Assembly: GCA_003117195.1 (NCBI GenBank)
Contig: BDSI01000213.1
Coordinates: forward strand, 57,261-121,260
Length of the DNA stretch: 64,000 nt
Reading direction: 5' to 3'
Source: Eudorina sp. 2006-703-Eu-15
Taxonomy: Eukaryota; Chlorophyta; Chlorophyceae; Chlamydomonadales; Volvocaceae
Position numbers and translations under genes: made by a program. Below are positions 9,260-21,417 of the stretch, piece by piece; the stretch's first letter is position 1; every line of letters begins with the position of its first letter. The notes beneath the pieces were generated by a model. The model made no database searches and had not been told where the DNA came from. It saw nothing but the letters and a program-made list of their open reading frames with translations.

Positions 9260-12200
9260 ATGGGCAATCAAGCTTCCAGCGATGCGGGGCTGGAGCGTTC
9301 CCTGGAAGAGGACAACGTCAGGACACATCTGCAAATCGCAGAGCAGGTCCAACAGGCTGCAAGACATCAGCCTGCACCTGCACAACCTGAATTTCCTTTT
9401 GAACGACCGGATATCGACCATTTCCCTCCATTAGAACCGGCTTTCCGTTATGACCCTGAAGACATCCTACCTCCTGCTGGTCCAAGCATAGAGGCTCTTG
9501 CAAATCTTTACCCATCCAGCTTTCCAGAGGCTGACAGAGTTGTAGCGCCTTTCGATGCTTATGGGACCAGAGCGCAGGCTGCTGTCGACGCTTACTTTTC
9601 CCAACTTGTAAGTGCCAGTCTGGCTCATAACAAGGCAAGGTGAATGCGCCTAATTACAATACGAAAACTGGATTCTCGCCTGTGTGGCTCGGCCGTGTGA
9701 CCTAGGGTGAATCGCCACCGACGCTCGTGCCATGCCCGGCCCTACCGGACCTTCCCTTTATCTCTACCGAGGACAATGGAGACCGCTCAGGTACGACAGC
9801 AGGCGCCCTCGACTGCGTGCGTAAGCCATGCCGATGCAGTCACCAGACATTCGTCAGCGCAAACTGTAGCCTACCTGTGCCACCCGTACCCAGCTAACGC
9901 TTGCATTTCCCATCAACTTGCCGCAGCGCACCCCGTTTGGGCCCCCCCCGCCTATCCGGTGCCTTCCGAACCCTCCACCGCCTCCCTCTCCGTCACCTAC
10001 CTGGCCCCGGCTGACCTTGAGGGACCCCCGAGCGCAGCAGGCGAGCGGACCTCCCCACTTCCACCGACCCGGGCCCCAATCACCATCACCTCACCGGCAG
10101 CAGGGGCCGCAGCGACAGCTGCGGCCTCCGGTCCGCTGGGCGGAGGCGAGATGCGCTCCCGATTGAGCACCACCACCTTCGGTGGCGCCGCACCCTCGGA
10201 GCCGCCCTCAACCGCGGAGCGCCCGATGCTGTTGCGCGTGGCGAACCCCTTGGACGCGCTGCTGCTCAGAAGCTCCTTCACCACTGACCTGTCGTCAGAG
10301 GAGCTGCCAGAAGATGGGGCTGGTGAGGAGGCGCCAAGCGGCACCGGAGCGCCGGCTGTGCCCTCGGTACCGCCATCTGCACCACCAAGAGGTCCCCCGC
10401 CGATAGCAGTGTCCCCTGGCTTAATGGCTGCGACCCAGGTCGTGGCCACACAGGCGGGTTTGGAACCGGCAGCGCAGGCGGCAGGGCCGGCCGCGGACCT
10501 GCCACCGCCGCTGCCACCGCGGCCCCGGCTACTGCCGGCCGGCCGCGGCTCGGGTATGTTCATGGCGGACTCGGTGGCGGTGTGGCTGCATAACCCGCTG
10601 CCGGACGCCGCCAGCAGGGAACCGCAACCACTGCTACAGCCGCCGACGCATCCGCCAGCGGTGCTGTCGCCGCAACTGCAGCAGCCGCAGCAGCAGCAGG
10701 AGGTACAGACCCAGGGAGCAGGCGGGGGCTGGGTGCCGGTCCGCGATGCACGGGCGCCGCACTCTGCCAGCGGGAATGGCGATGACGGCAGCACCCGAGG
10801 GGAGCGTCAGGTCGTTGACCAGGACTGGGGCCACCCGGGTGATCCCTGGGGCGCAAACGAGGCACGGGACGTCGGCATCGGCGGGGCGCGCAGCAGTGAA
10901 GGCAGCGCTGCGGTGCCTCTCTTCGCGCCTGGGCCCAGTGCTCCGGCTTCCCTCAGGCAGTCAATGGGAGGGGAAGCAGAACTCCAGCGTTCTGGCCTCG
11001 GTCTCATGGTCCGCACGGAGCAAGACGTTCGCGTCAATGCCGGGGTTGCCGGCCGTGGCCGAGTGTTTGTGCTGCCCCAACCAGGCGGCAGCGGGGGAGT
11101 CTCCGGTGGTAGCGGAAGCAGCGGGAGTGAGCCGCCAAGCCGGTCGACCCAGGACAGCAGGCACGGTAGGGGCTCGCCCGCCGGCTTGGGCAGCCACTAC
11201 AGCGGTGGCGGCGACACAGCCCTCGCTGCCCCCGCCGCCATCGGCAGCGGCGTTGGTGTCGGAAGCAGCAGCGATGACGACACCAGAGCCAGAAATGCTT
11301 CCGGCATCGTACCCGGCGTCAGTGGTGGCTCTATCGCACGGAACAGGCCCAAACCCAGCACTGGGTTAATCCTCACCAGCCAGCCCGGAGGCCCTGGGCC
11401 CAGCGGGCGTTACAGCGGGCTTCTGGGCGGAGAGCCCGCCGCCACGCGGTCAGACGCCAGCCGTGCACTCGCCACAGATGACTTACCCGCGGCCCTGCTC
11501 GGCCCCGAGGCGGACCCCGGCCCAAGCCCCACTGCAGGCCCGGGCGGCGCCTCCGATCCAGGCGGGGCCCCCACTGGCAACCTCCTGAGAGCGTCACGCG
11601 GCTCGTGGCCCCAGGCGGCGGAACAGCACGCAGATCTGAGCCGCCTGGCGTGGCTGCGGCCGGCGATCGGCGAGGGGCTCGTCACCTGCGCCAGCGCGCC
11701 CGGGGGGGAGTCCCTGGAGCGGCCGAGCGGGTTCCGGGCGCCCGCAGAGCGCAACACACATCGCGGCGCGGGCCCCGCGCTGCTCATGAGGGCGCTGCCG
11801 CCGCCACCGCCACAGCACTATCAGCCCACATGGCAGCTGCTGCCCGTCGCGGCGCCGGAAGCAGAAATCGCGGCGGCTTTGCCGACGCCGACGCAGGCGG
11901 CGGGGCCGCCGGAGTTTGATTCCTTCGGCCGACGGGACGGGCGACAGGCTGTCGGCGGGTTGGTGTACGACGGCTGCGGTGGGACTAGCGGGGGCAGTGC
12001 AGGGCGAGGGGTGCCCGCGGCAGAGCAGCTGCTGGGGCCCGGGCGGGTGCGGCTGCAGCAGCTCCCCACGCCTTTCCTCGCGGCGGCGCAGCGCCAGCTG
12101 ACGCGCAGCAGCGCCAGCAGCGGGGCCACCTCCACGGGAGACCCCCGGACCGCTGCTGCGTCCCGCGATGCCGCGGCGACGCTCTCCAGCGGCGGCAGGG

Positions 12201-15200
12201 GCCTGGGCGCCAGTCGCGCCGGCTCCAGCGCCGCAGGGGTCACGCCCGCTTCCTCACGCGGGCTGCTCGCGGATATGGGTCCGAATGCAGTGCTGACCAC
12301 TGCCGGCCAGGGGCCCCGGCCCCGATCAGACCTGGGCGGTGTTGACGGGCGGGCGCCCTGGCGGGCAGCGGCGTCGGGAGGCCACGTGGGCAGTGGCGCG
12401 GCACCCAGGTACCCCCCGCGCATGTCGGAGCCCTCGATGCCCCTCCAGCCGCCGTCTCATGCGTCGGCCCGGCTGCCACCGGCGTCCTACGGCCCTCCGC
12501 ATGGAGCGCCGGAGGTCGGGCAGCCCGGCGGCGGCGATGAGCTGGGCCTGCTCGGCAGCTTCCTGCGGATCCCCTCCGGCGACACAACGGACAGTGGCGT
12601 CCTGATGGCGGATGTGATGGCGGCGTCCATGCCCTCCCGACAAGCGCCGGGTGGGGTCCGTTGGACGCCCCCGCAGCCGCTGCAGCTGCTCCAGCCGGGA
12701 CAACCCCAGGGAACCTATCCAGCTGCCGACGCGGCGGGAACGCTTGGGGTCACCCCCCTCAACCCCCTGAGCGACTTGATTGCAGCCGCGGATCAGTGTC
12801 CTGATGCTTATGAGAGTGATCTGCCGTACAACCCACTTGTCCGCCACACGGCAGCGGCGGAAGATCCAAGCCACGGTGCGGCCGCTGGTGTGCGGACTGA
12901 GGGGGACAACCGCGGGGCCCTGGAGCTCGTCCAGGCACCTGCACGACTCACAGAGCCATCCACCGCTGCACCCGAGCAGCGGCCGCCACCGCCTCCGCTC
13001 CCACCCGCCACCTTCCCGATGCCGGCCCTTCCCCCCTGGAGTCATCCCTCCCGGGATCTGGATCTGGATCTGGAGGGCATCCGCCCCTCCGCGCGTCCCT
13101 CCAGGTCCGAAGCCCTGCAGCGCCAGGAGTGGGAGACGCGCCCAGGGGGCGATTCGGCCTCCTGTGGAGAGGGGCTGCAGCCCCGGGAGGGTGGCCTGCT
13201 CCTGGCAAGTGGGTCTGAGCCGGGTGTAGACGCCGCGGAGGCCGCGTCTGTCTGCGGCTCCTCCGTGCAGCGGGCGGCCCCGCCGGGTTCGCCCTGGAGG
13301 TTGCCCACCTCGCAGCTGGCGGAGGAGATCAGCTGGGCGTCGTCCGGCCTCGCGGGGCCGGGGGCGGCCGTGCGAGGAAGATACGGACCTGCGGTCGGGG
13401 CCGGGGACGGAGCCATGGACCGGGAGGAGCAAGCAGCGCGTCAGCCTCGGCCCAGTGGATCGCTGACGGAGCAGGACGAGCGGGGAGAGCAACCAGGACC
13501 TGCCGCGCCGCAGCTGCAACCGGCCGCTGCGCCCGCTCAGGTGAGGAAGGGCCCTGTCACCGAGCGGCGCGGACAGTGGGCTGGGTACGGTAATCATGTG
13601 AAACCTGGACTGGGGCCAACACATTGTCGTAGAGATGTCCGGATTTGCGGCCGGGTGATTCCTGTCAGCAGCGCAGACGGGCTCGTAGCTCGCCCCTTGG
13701 GTACTGGCGCGGATGCTGCAATGCGCCCCTGCCCCACCTGCGTTGCTGTCCGGACCCACTCGGCCCACGCCCCTGCCGCTGCCTGCTGCACCCGGTGCGA
13801 CAGGTGACGGTCAACGTGAACCTGGACGGCGGCTCTCTGCGGGACGTGTTCCAGCAGTGCCTGCAGGCGGTGGTGCCCGCGGTGTGCGCAGCGGCGGCGT
13901 CCGCCGTGGTTCTGGGACAAGGTAAGCATGAGGCTAGGCGTAGGGACGGGAGGCTCTGCGGCATCCGGCTAGGCGCGTGCGTTCCCGGCGCACTGTCGGC
14001 CGGCACTCCTCCTGTCTGTGCGCACCGTGTCCAGGTGCAGTGGTCCTGCTCCGCTGAACCACGTGGGCCGCGGTCTGGACGTTGACGGACACGCTACACT
14101 GCCCCAATGTCCAGTCCGGCACTGCCCGATATTTCGCAAGCTTGTGCTGACCGCGCGCAGCTGAGGCAGAGTGCGTGACGAGGCTGCGTGGTGGCGGTTG
14201 ATGGCGCCGTCTGCAGCCCGGCTGTTTGAGCGGCAGCAGTCACACCCCGCCCTGCCCGCACCGATCCGGTCCGCAGGGGTGATCCAGGAATGCCACCGCG
14301 GCAACGACAGCGGCAGCGGCCGCGGTGCTCAGCCTGCAGCTCTCGGCCCCATCTTGGACTCCCGGAGGTCGGGGCGGGGCCGCGAAATGGCAACCCAGAC
14401 AGACTCGCCGCCGCGCGAAGCGGCCGTACAGACGGAACTGCAGCGGCACGCGCTGCCGGCATCAGCACCACAGCCACCGCCGCTCTTCAGCCACGCGCCC
14501 ACCCCTGCTGCTTCAAGCTTGTTTTCGTCTATGGCATGGCCCGCCTCGGCGGCGAGGGTGGGTTGTGACGCCACCACGGGGCTGCGGAGCTCCCCTCCGC
14601 CCCCCAGCGAGCTGCTCCGGCGCACCGCCATGGCAACGCCAGCCATGGCACCAGCACCTGCGACGTCCACCGCAGCGGGGGCAACGGCGGCGGCGCCGCC
14701 GCCGGGCGCGGCCTCCTGGTGGGACGGCGCTGGGCTAGGGGGAGCATGGCGCCGCGCCGCGGAGGTTGGGCAGAGCTCAGTGCGGTCCTCTCCCGAGAGA
14801 GGAACGGCGGGCACGGTTGGCGGAGTGGGCTCCGCAACCGCTGCGACGGAGCGGTGGAGCCCCGGCAGCGGCCGCAGCGGGGGCGCCGGTGGCGCCGGTG
14901 ACAATGCAGCTGGGCCGCCGCCGTCGGTGCGCGGCTCCCTGTCGCTTACCAGCTTTGCCGCCTTTGCACCCGCAGCCACGGGGCCCACGAATGCGGCTGC
15001 TTCCGCCGGGGCCGAACCGACTCCCACCACTGCGACCGGCAACACGTCTCATGTGAGCAGGCACGGGTACGGCGGCGGTGGCGGCGCTGTTGTGGCGCGC
15101 GAGTGTGGTGCGCCGCTGTTCCACAGCCGGGCAGCTGCCAGCCTGTTCGAGGAGTGCCGGCGGGAGATCCACAAGCGGGCGGCGGCTGGTCCACCGGGCT

Positions 15201-16036
15201 GTGGGCTGGAGGGCCGCCGCCAGCCGTGGGATAGCGGGCTCGGTCCCACGAGCACGAATGGAGTGCAACCGCCAGACGCCGGCATCGCTTCGGGCGCTGC
15301 TATTGCCATTGCCGCTGCGGCCGCCACGAGGCAGGCGGGGAGCTTTCTGTGCCCGGCCGATAGGGCCGGAGGGTTCTCCGACGCGTTGCCGGATATCAAG
15401 CGCCGCCGGCTGTCGCCGCTGCGGCCCTTCGGCCACCACGGCTACCCTGCGATGGCGACTGCGGATGCTGGGCCAGACCAAGATGCGGACGTGTTGATGG
15501 CAGCGTCGCGAGCTAAACTAGCTCGGGCGGAACTGACGGACGCCCTGAGCTCCAATCCCCTCCTGTTGCGCTACGCGCCGCCGTCGCTGGCGTCCTCGGA
15601 CCTGCACAACGTCGCTGTGGCTACGTGGCGCCCGATCCTAGACACGGCTTTATCGGATTTTGGGCTACCGCGTCCACTGCATGGGGACCCCCTGCACCCG
15701 TTGAATGGGGTCCAGCCGTCGGGAGGCCTGACGGTGCTGGCTGATGGAGCGGTGACGACGGGGTACAACGGCATTGACTGGATAGGCGGTGCGGGCTTTC
15801 AACGCGAGTCCGGGGATGCGGCTGTGGTTTTGGGCTCAGGTGATGGCATCAGGGAAGTTCGGCAACCGCTGGTGGGCAGTGCTGCGGTTGGGGTTGCGGC
15901 AAGTGATGGTGTTGCGCAAAGGGGTGGTGTAGCGGAGATGGCTGTTGAGCAGGTCGCCTCCCCGACGGTTCCGCAGGATCACCAGTCGGAAATGCTTCAG
16001 CGCTACTTGAGTTGCCTGGATAATCATCCATTGTGA
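9260..16036 (+). CDS. very large low-complexity protein (~2,011 aa) with N-myristoylation-type start
   Basis: Not recognised. Four exons keep phase exactly: 9260-9607 (donor GTAAGT), 9791-13540 (donor GTGAGG), 13804-13921 (donor GTAAGC) and 14217-16036, ending TGA. The protein starts MGNQASS, an N-myristoylation consensus. Exon 1 encodes ~116 residues with normal complexity. Exon 2 (1,250 codons) is rich in Pro, Ser, Gly, Ala and Gln, including a Q-rich run, and is probably disordered. Exon 3 gives the compact segment VTVNVNLDGGSLRDVF followed by QQCLQAVVPAV and AAAASAVVL. Exon 4 holds ATQTD and AVQTEL motifs (14387-14445) and a basic patch IKRRRLSPLRP. It contains no transmembrane helix or enzyme motif that I can see. 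The first acceptor (9790) was chosen on phase because its pyrimidine tract is poor. The last acceptor (14216) is also chosen on phase. Frames on the other strand through this gene are compositional shadows. Confidence 0.7.
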
Positions 16037-16261
16037 AGGATGGCGTCTCAGCTACCGAATCGTACAAAGTTGGCGACTTCATACACATCATGCGTATCGT
16101 ACTGCATGTGTGTCGGTGCTGCTTCTACCTGTATCTCAATATACAAACTCGAGCATAAATTTGAAGGTACTAGGTATTTGCCTTTTTGTTTGTTGGACAA
16201 TACTTTCAAATTGCGACGACCAACTGTTCTCCGCACGGAACTTGAAACGGGCAAGGCTTAA

Positions 16262-16813
16262 ATGGCTGTCAGCGTGCTTGCTGTTCGGCCGCTGAGGAAT
16301 CCAGCCCTTTTTACGGACCCGCTAGCGTTTGAGGTTGAGTATGAGGCGCTGACCTCCTTGCAAGAGGATCTAGTTTGGAAATTAATCTACGTGGGCTCTG
16401 CTGAAAGTGACCGGCATGATCAGGAGCTGGAAAACATTGAAGTAGGGCCTGTCATGGCGGGCACGTTCAAGTTCGTGCTGGAGGCCAACCCGCCGAATCC
16501 TAATCTGATACCGCCTGACGACCTCCTCGGCGAGACCGTCGTCATGCTCACGTGCTCTTACCGGGACAAGGAGTTCATTCGAGTGGGATACTTCGTCAAC
16601 AACGAGTACGCGGACAAAGAGTTGCAGGAAAACCCGCCCGAGCAGCCCCGCTTGGACCTCATTGAGCGGAACATTCTGGACGGCCACCCGCGCGTCACTC
16701 GCTACGCTATCGCCTTCGATGATCCTGTCTGCGATGACGGAATGATGGATGCGGAGCAAGGCGGGCAACAAGGGGAGGGCGGGGCGCAGCCAATGGCCGC
16801 GGAGCCCTGGTAG
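16262..16813 (+). CDS. ASF1: histone chaperone ASF1
   Basis: A single-exon frame of 183 aa covers the full ASF1 core. ASF1 binds the H3-H4 dimer in the nucleus and passes it to CAF-1 or HIRA for replication-coupled or replication-independent nucleosome assembly. Hallmarks in order are NPALFTDPLAFEVEYE (strand 2), EDLVWKLIYVGSAES, EVGPVMAGTFKFVLEA, PPNPNLIPPDDLLGETVV, EFIRVGYFVNNEY, ENPPEQP, RNIL and HPRVTRYAI. The acidic ED pair used for the HIRA/CAF-1 B-domain is kept. The residue before ENPP is Gln where animal and plant ASF1 have Arg, and EANPPNP replaces the usual ADAPNP. The C-terminal tail after the core is short and only mildly acidic. The ATG sits 225 bp after the stop of the upstream gene on the same strand, and TGTAA motifs at 17552 and 17584 give a ~0.75 kb 3' UTR. 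Confidence 0.93.
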   Translation: MAVSVLAVRPLRNPALFTDPLAFEVEYEALTSLQEDLVWKLIYVGSAESDRHDQELENIEVGPVMAGTFKFVLEANPPNPNLIPPDDLLGETVVMLTCSYRDKEFIRVGYFVNNEYADKELQENPPEQPRLDLIERNILDGHPRVTRYAIAFDDPVCDDGMMDAEQGGQQGEGGAQPMAAEPW

Positions 16814-17551
16814 TAACAGCATCGCCCCCGGGGTAATCTGAGACCTTCGACGGCCGGGATGGGGCGATTGCAAGTGTACATGTATGTCCTTGAGTGGTGA
16901 GGAGATGGGACAGCAGTCGCTGTTGCGGTGACACCTGCGTAATGAATGCAACTTGAGACCTGCTGCCCACTGTCGGCAGGCAGACAATTGCGAATGAGGG
17001 TCTTGTCTTGGTAGATTCGGGTTTGCTTACACCGAGGGAAGGTACATGCCAGGGCTGCTGCGGCATGGCACGGTAGAATGGGAAGAGTATGCAAGGAAGC
17101 GCGCTGACTGGGGGGCATACAATGCGCAGCACTGGGACGGGGGACATGGGCACTGGGATGGGGGGCATGACATGGTATGAAGGGGCAACTGGCTGACAGC
17201 ACTGGGGCAGGGCACTTGATCTGGCGGAGTTGTTGAACAAAATCGTGTTCGCGGATCCAACAGCGCGCCATTGTACGCCGCCTTGGCCGCATGGTTGATG
17301 AGAATGTGGGTGGGAGTTGCGCAACGGAGCGTAAGGCGGTTATTCGACTGTTGGCGCGGCTTGCAAGGGTTTGGCACTGGAAGTTTGACGGCAAGGACCC
17401 GTTTTTAATGGGACTGGTACCTAGCGGGTGAGTGATACGAATAATGTGCACCAAATTATCGTGTAGAGTTTGCAGCGGTGTTGACGTTGGGCGGGATATT
17501 TATACAAGACGGCAAGTGATGACACGTATCGCAATTGTGCACAGCGCAGTT

Positions 17552-17588
17552 TGTAATTGTTAAGTGCTAGGGTTTAGATTGCATGTAA
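17552..17588 (+). terminator. two TGTAA polyadenylation motifs after ASF1
   Basis: TGTAA occurs at 17552 and again at 17584. This pentamer is the standard volvocine polyadenylation signal. These are the first good candidates on the plus strand after the ASF1 stop, and they lie just before the next gene's start at 17748. Confidence 0.55.
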
Positions 17589-17747
17589 TTTGAGTGCACC
17601 GCCGTATGCCGTGCAACGCCTACGCCACCCGTTCAGACTGCTATCAAATACCGGTCAAGTCCACAACCCTGGACGCTTGCCTTTGTAACGTTAACATAAG
17701 GTCATCTACTGGCATCTATAAACTACCACATAACGCAAGACAAGAGA

Positions 17748-18822
17748 ATGCCCTCCCTCGCACGCAACCCGTTGGCGACGGCCTGTCGCCCCCCAAAGGT
17801 CCCAAATCGTTATCAGCGCTGTATTCAATGCTGCCAAGCAAAACCACGCGAGGGCGGGAGCTCTAGCCCAGCGATGTCACCGCAACCCCGCACGAGGTCC
17901 AGCTCTATGATTCGCAGCCTGGCGGCTGCGGTGGAACTTAATGTAAGTCACCAGTATGGTGTATCCACATCTAGTGGACAATGTGGTTCCGCGCAATTTG
18001 CGCGGGCTGCTATTTGGCGGGCTGCCGACACTAGGGCTCGCCGGTTGACTTCCGCCTTCTGTCTTGTCCAGAGCCAAGTTCAACGATACGAGACATTCGC
18101 CGGGCGAAGTGCTATGGTAAGTTGTATGTTGTGATGCACCGTAACTTTCGGAGCTCTTTCCTAATTGAACTTTTTTCTTAGGTCGGCGTCGCGGCTGCAG
18201 TCTGCATCGAGCTGATTACGGACCGTAGCATCTTTGTTCCTGTCAACTATGACACGGCGTTTACGTACGGTTGCGTGGCGTTGGCGACGCTTGCGATTGC
18301 TGTCGGTGTGGCCGTCGCGCGCGGTCGGAGCGACGCCCCGAACGCGCCGCCCGGCGTCGACATTCTGGAGGCAGTGTACGCCTCTCTGACCGCTGTCAAG
18401 CGCTCTGCCGCAAGCGTCACGCAAGCCCAGGTGGGATACCGCGGACCAGTTCCGACTCGGGAGGCACGACACCGGCCCACTGCCTTGCGCCAGCGGACGC
18501 CCCACTTCTCACCCACTGCGATGGGCGGGCACATGCCGGCTTATGTAATTGATAACTTCCGCTTCACAAAGCGTTACGGACGGTCTGCGTGTCCCATGTT
18601 GCTTGTGGTGCGTGGTGCGGTGTCCAGGCCTTCCGGCTTTTGCCTTCATCCCGCTTGAATGCGATGCGCTGTGCGGTAACGCGCACACCACCCCCAATGC
18701 TGTCTTGGCTCCGGCTCCAGGTCGACAAGGCGGTGGATTACGTTTTGGAGACGGTGCTTGATAACCGCTTTGACAGCTTCTCCATCGAGGGCCTGATGCA
18801 GACATCAGACGACGAGTCCTAA
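17748..18822 (+). CDS. LHC-like (ELIP/SEP/LIL-type) two-helix thylakoid protein
   Basis: Four exons, all introns phase 0: 17748-17942, 18072-18116, 18182-18430 and 18721-18822 (TAA), 196 aa. Introns are 129, 65 and 290 bp with GTAAGT, GTAAGT and GTGGGA donors. The N-terminal ~65 residues are Arg/Ser/Pro-rich with few acidic residues, fitting a chloroplast transit peptide. Residues 70-80 read RYETFAGRSAM, the chlorophyll-binding ExxxGRxAM motif of the LHC superfamily. VGVAAAVCIELI then completes the first membrane helix. A second hydrophobic helix (TYGCVALATLAIAVGVAVA) follows, then a soluble acidic tail ending TSDDES. The two-helix layout points to a stress-enhanced or light-harvesting-like protein. 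Such proteins sit in thylakoids and act in photoprotection or pigment handling, and the exact subfamily is not certain. The Glu-Arg half of the motif is carried by a 45-bp microexon. Confidence 0.85.
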
Positions 18823-21412
18823 CTGTCTGACATGGACCTGGACGATTCGAGTCAGCTTGTTGCCTACCTGTTCCCGCAAGCAAGGTGTGCCATGCTGGTG
18901 GCCGGATGTCCGGAAGACCAGGTTGTCCGCGAGAGCCCTTGGGGGGGAGGGGGATGACCACATCGGCGGTTATCGATTTGTTGCACTTTTGCGGTGTCGC
19001 TGTCTTAATTGACAAAAAGGGAGGTCGTCACCCGCCCAGGGGCTTTGGTGCGCGAGCAAGTCAGCTTTGTCGGCTGCCGAGGGATCAGCTCGGTTGCCTT
19101 TGCGCTTACATCTAGTGCATGCAGGTTTATTGAACGGTGCAATCCGGGGGTTAGCACGTGATTGAACCGTTTGTATCATTAGGGCCCCAACGTCCGCGTC
19201 CTTTTGGCGGACATGAAAGCGCAGTGCCCTTACGCCGCACACGTGTGCTAGCTGCTCGTCCTCACGTAACTGTCGCGGCGCGGTTACGACATGTCATGCC
19301 CGTAACCGCAGCAGCTTATGACGGACATGCCATGCAGATGGCACTTGACTTGACCCGGGACGTGTTCACGTCGTGGCATCGGGCCGCCATTGGTAGCGCG
19401 CCGTACAGCCGACCCTGCTGTATATTTGGGTTGGGCGTCGGCTGGCCGCTGGGGTGGCGGGTCTGGATGCCCGCTGCTTGCTTCCTGGCCATTTTCAAAC
19501 TGTTTGGTCGATTTCCCGAGTTTGAGGCCCCACGGGATGGACGTGGGCTTAGCTGTCGGAAATTGGGGTTGCACAGCGCATGGGCATTTAATTATCCTTT
19601 TTTCCAGTTTGACATTTTAAGCCTGCCCTGGTAGTTGGTAGTTGGTACTAGTGTTTTTGCCACGGCGTTCTTGGGGTCTGTGGGACAGGCATGCAAATGT
19701 CGGACTGCCCATTGAAGAGAAGTGCTGCCATTCATGAGGCATCGAATTCGTATCCTTTGATGATTGCGATTACACCTTTTATGTCTGTGAAGCTCGAAGC
19801 GGCTGTCGGCCGTGGACTTCACTTAAAAAGCGCAGCAGCACCGAGAGCCAAGGGAGAAGGCCGGGCTGGCTTTTGCGCCATGACGTGCTGCAGACTTTGT
19901 ACATTATGAGGCTTCAGGACGTTGATGTTGGGGCGACATGGTCCAGGGTCGCTTGGTAGGACTGGATGCGTACATAGATTACCCGGAGACTGCCGGCGGA
20001 TAGCGGTGCTGAGCCAAACCTCCTTGGTGGCACCGACCGGATGTGTACGACACGGTACACCGGGTGTGTACGACACATTACGCCGCCTCCGCGCCGAGGC
20101 GCTCTGATGTTTAGCAACACGCGACACTGCGCGCACCCAAGGTGTAAACTAAGCAGCGGGTCGTTTTGAGGTCAGGGCTGGGGCCCCGACTGCTCTGTGT
20201 GCCGCTGTCCCTCAATGTGCCTCGCGAGACCGCATACTCTTAACCGCCCGGTGTAAGGTCCTTATTTCGGTTGCGCCGCGACCGTCTCGGCGGGTGCACC
20301 AGACCTATTCTATCCCATCCTGGTCCATCACACGCTCGTGCTGGAGCTTGTGGAATGCTGCGAACGCTGCTGCTGAGCAAGCAAGGCCCGCCGCACCTGC
20401 ATGTTGCAGACACCACAATTCGTTTGTACCTCGTTTAGCAACATTGGAGGTGGTACATGTGGCCACCTGTACGGCAGTTACACCATGACGTCTGCTGAAG
20501 AAAGGGTTACCGCGGGAGTTCGTGTCGGCCATGGCTGCCGGCGCTGCCACGGCGTTGTCCCGAGTGACCTCTATGCCAGCGACTAGCCACGACCCATATC
20601 AATCACCACGTTAACTTATGGAATGTTGGCATATCCGCCATATCAGCAAGGCCCGCACGCGTGCACTGCCCTGATGGCGCGTCAAGCCATTTCGCCACAG
20701 CAAACACCGGAAGGCGACCACGACCTCGGATGTGATGCACCTTTTTCGCCGCCACTTGACACATGCACGCTTCTGAGGTTGTGGCTTGCGACATCCTCGT
20801 CGTTTCCCAGTCGTGCGCTGACGAACACCTGCTTCCCGCAACAAGGACCCGATATCCACCCCTCCGCCTCTACACCAGCGGCCCGCTGCCATCGACCACT
20901 CGGCGCGCTGTACCGCCCTTCCCCTTCCTGCCCACCCCTCCCCCGATCCTCGCCGCGCTTTCTCAGCGCCAGCCACCCACCGCACGCGCTTCGAGTGACC
21001 GCACACGACCCCGAGGGACCCCAACCAGCCGCCCACCCTTCCCATTTACGTCAAACGAAACGATATATTCGGCATGCGCGAACGTATCGCGCGCCCCCCA
21101 CATTCCTTCGCTCCAGCCACTACCGCCCTTCCGCGGTGCGCTCTTTCGCCGTCCTTGGCGCTGTGTGCACCTAGAGGTTGGGAGCAGTGGTTGCACCCGG
21201 ATGCCCCAACACAACGCCCCACTCAGTGCTCCGCCCGTTTGGTCCCCGCTGGTTCTATTCCCCCTCCCGGCAGGGTCAGCGAGGAGCCCTCTACAGCCCT
21301 TGCTGCCATCACTAACCCCACCCTGGCAACCCACAGAAAGCCCCGTGCCTGCCGTCTAGACGTTCTCGCCTTCCTCCGCCCACCCCCTAGTCCACACCCG
21401 CGCCACCTCCAT
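18823..21412. other. 3' UTR and convergent intergenic region
   Basis: No further gene is supported. The first TGTAA on the plus strand after the LHC-like stop is at 20143, implying a 3' UTR up to ~1.3 kb; another lies near 20249. From ~20600 to 21400 the plus strand is C-rich (CCACCC-type), consistent with the downstream flank of the convergent minus-strand gene. Open frames here lack motifs and codon bias. Confidence 0.5.
20143..20147 (+). terminator. TGTAA polyadenylation motif for the LHC-like gene
   Basis: First TGTAA downstream of the stop at 18822 on the plus strand. The distance is long but within the range seen for volvocine 3' UTRs. Confidence 0.4.
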
Positions 21413-21417
21413 TTACA
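21413..21417 (-). terminator. TGTAA polyadenylation motif for the CNOT10 gene
   Basis: TTACA on the plus strand gives TGTAA on the minus strand about 100 bp after the CNOT10 stop codon. Confidence 0.55.

Noticed and set aside
9997..13768. Long minus-strand open frames (up to 480 codons) through the giant plus-strand gene
   Set aside because: They mirror a GC-rich low-complexity coding sequence. They have no coherent splice chain or motifs, while the plus strand has phase-matched exons.
19158..19634. 158-codon plus-strand frame downstream of the LHC-like gene
   Set aside because: Falls within the probable 3' UTR before the first TGTAA. No motif or codon bias.
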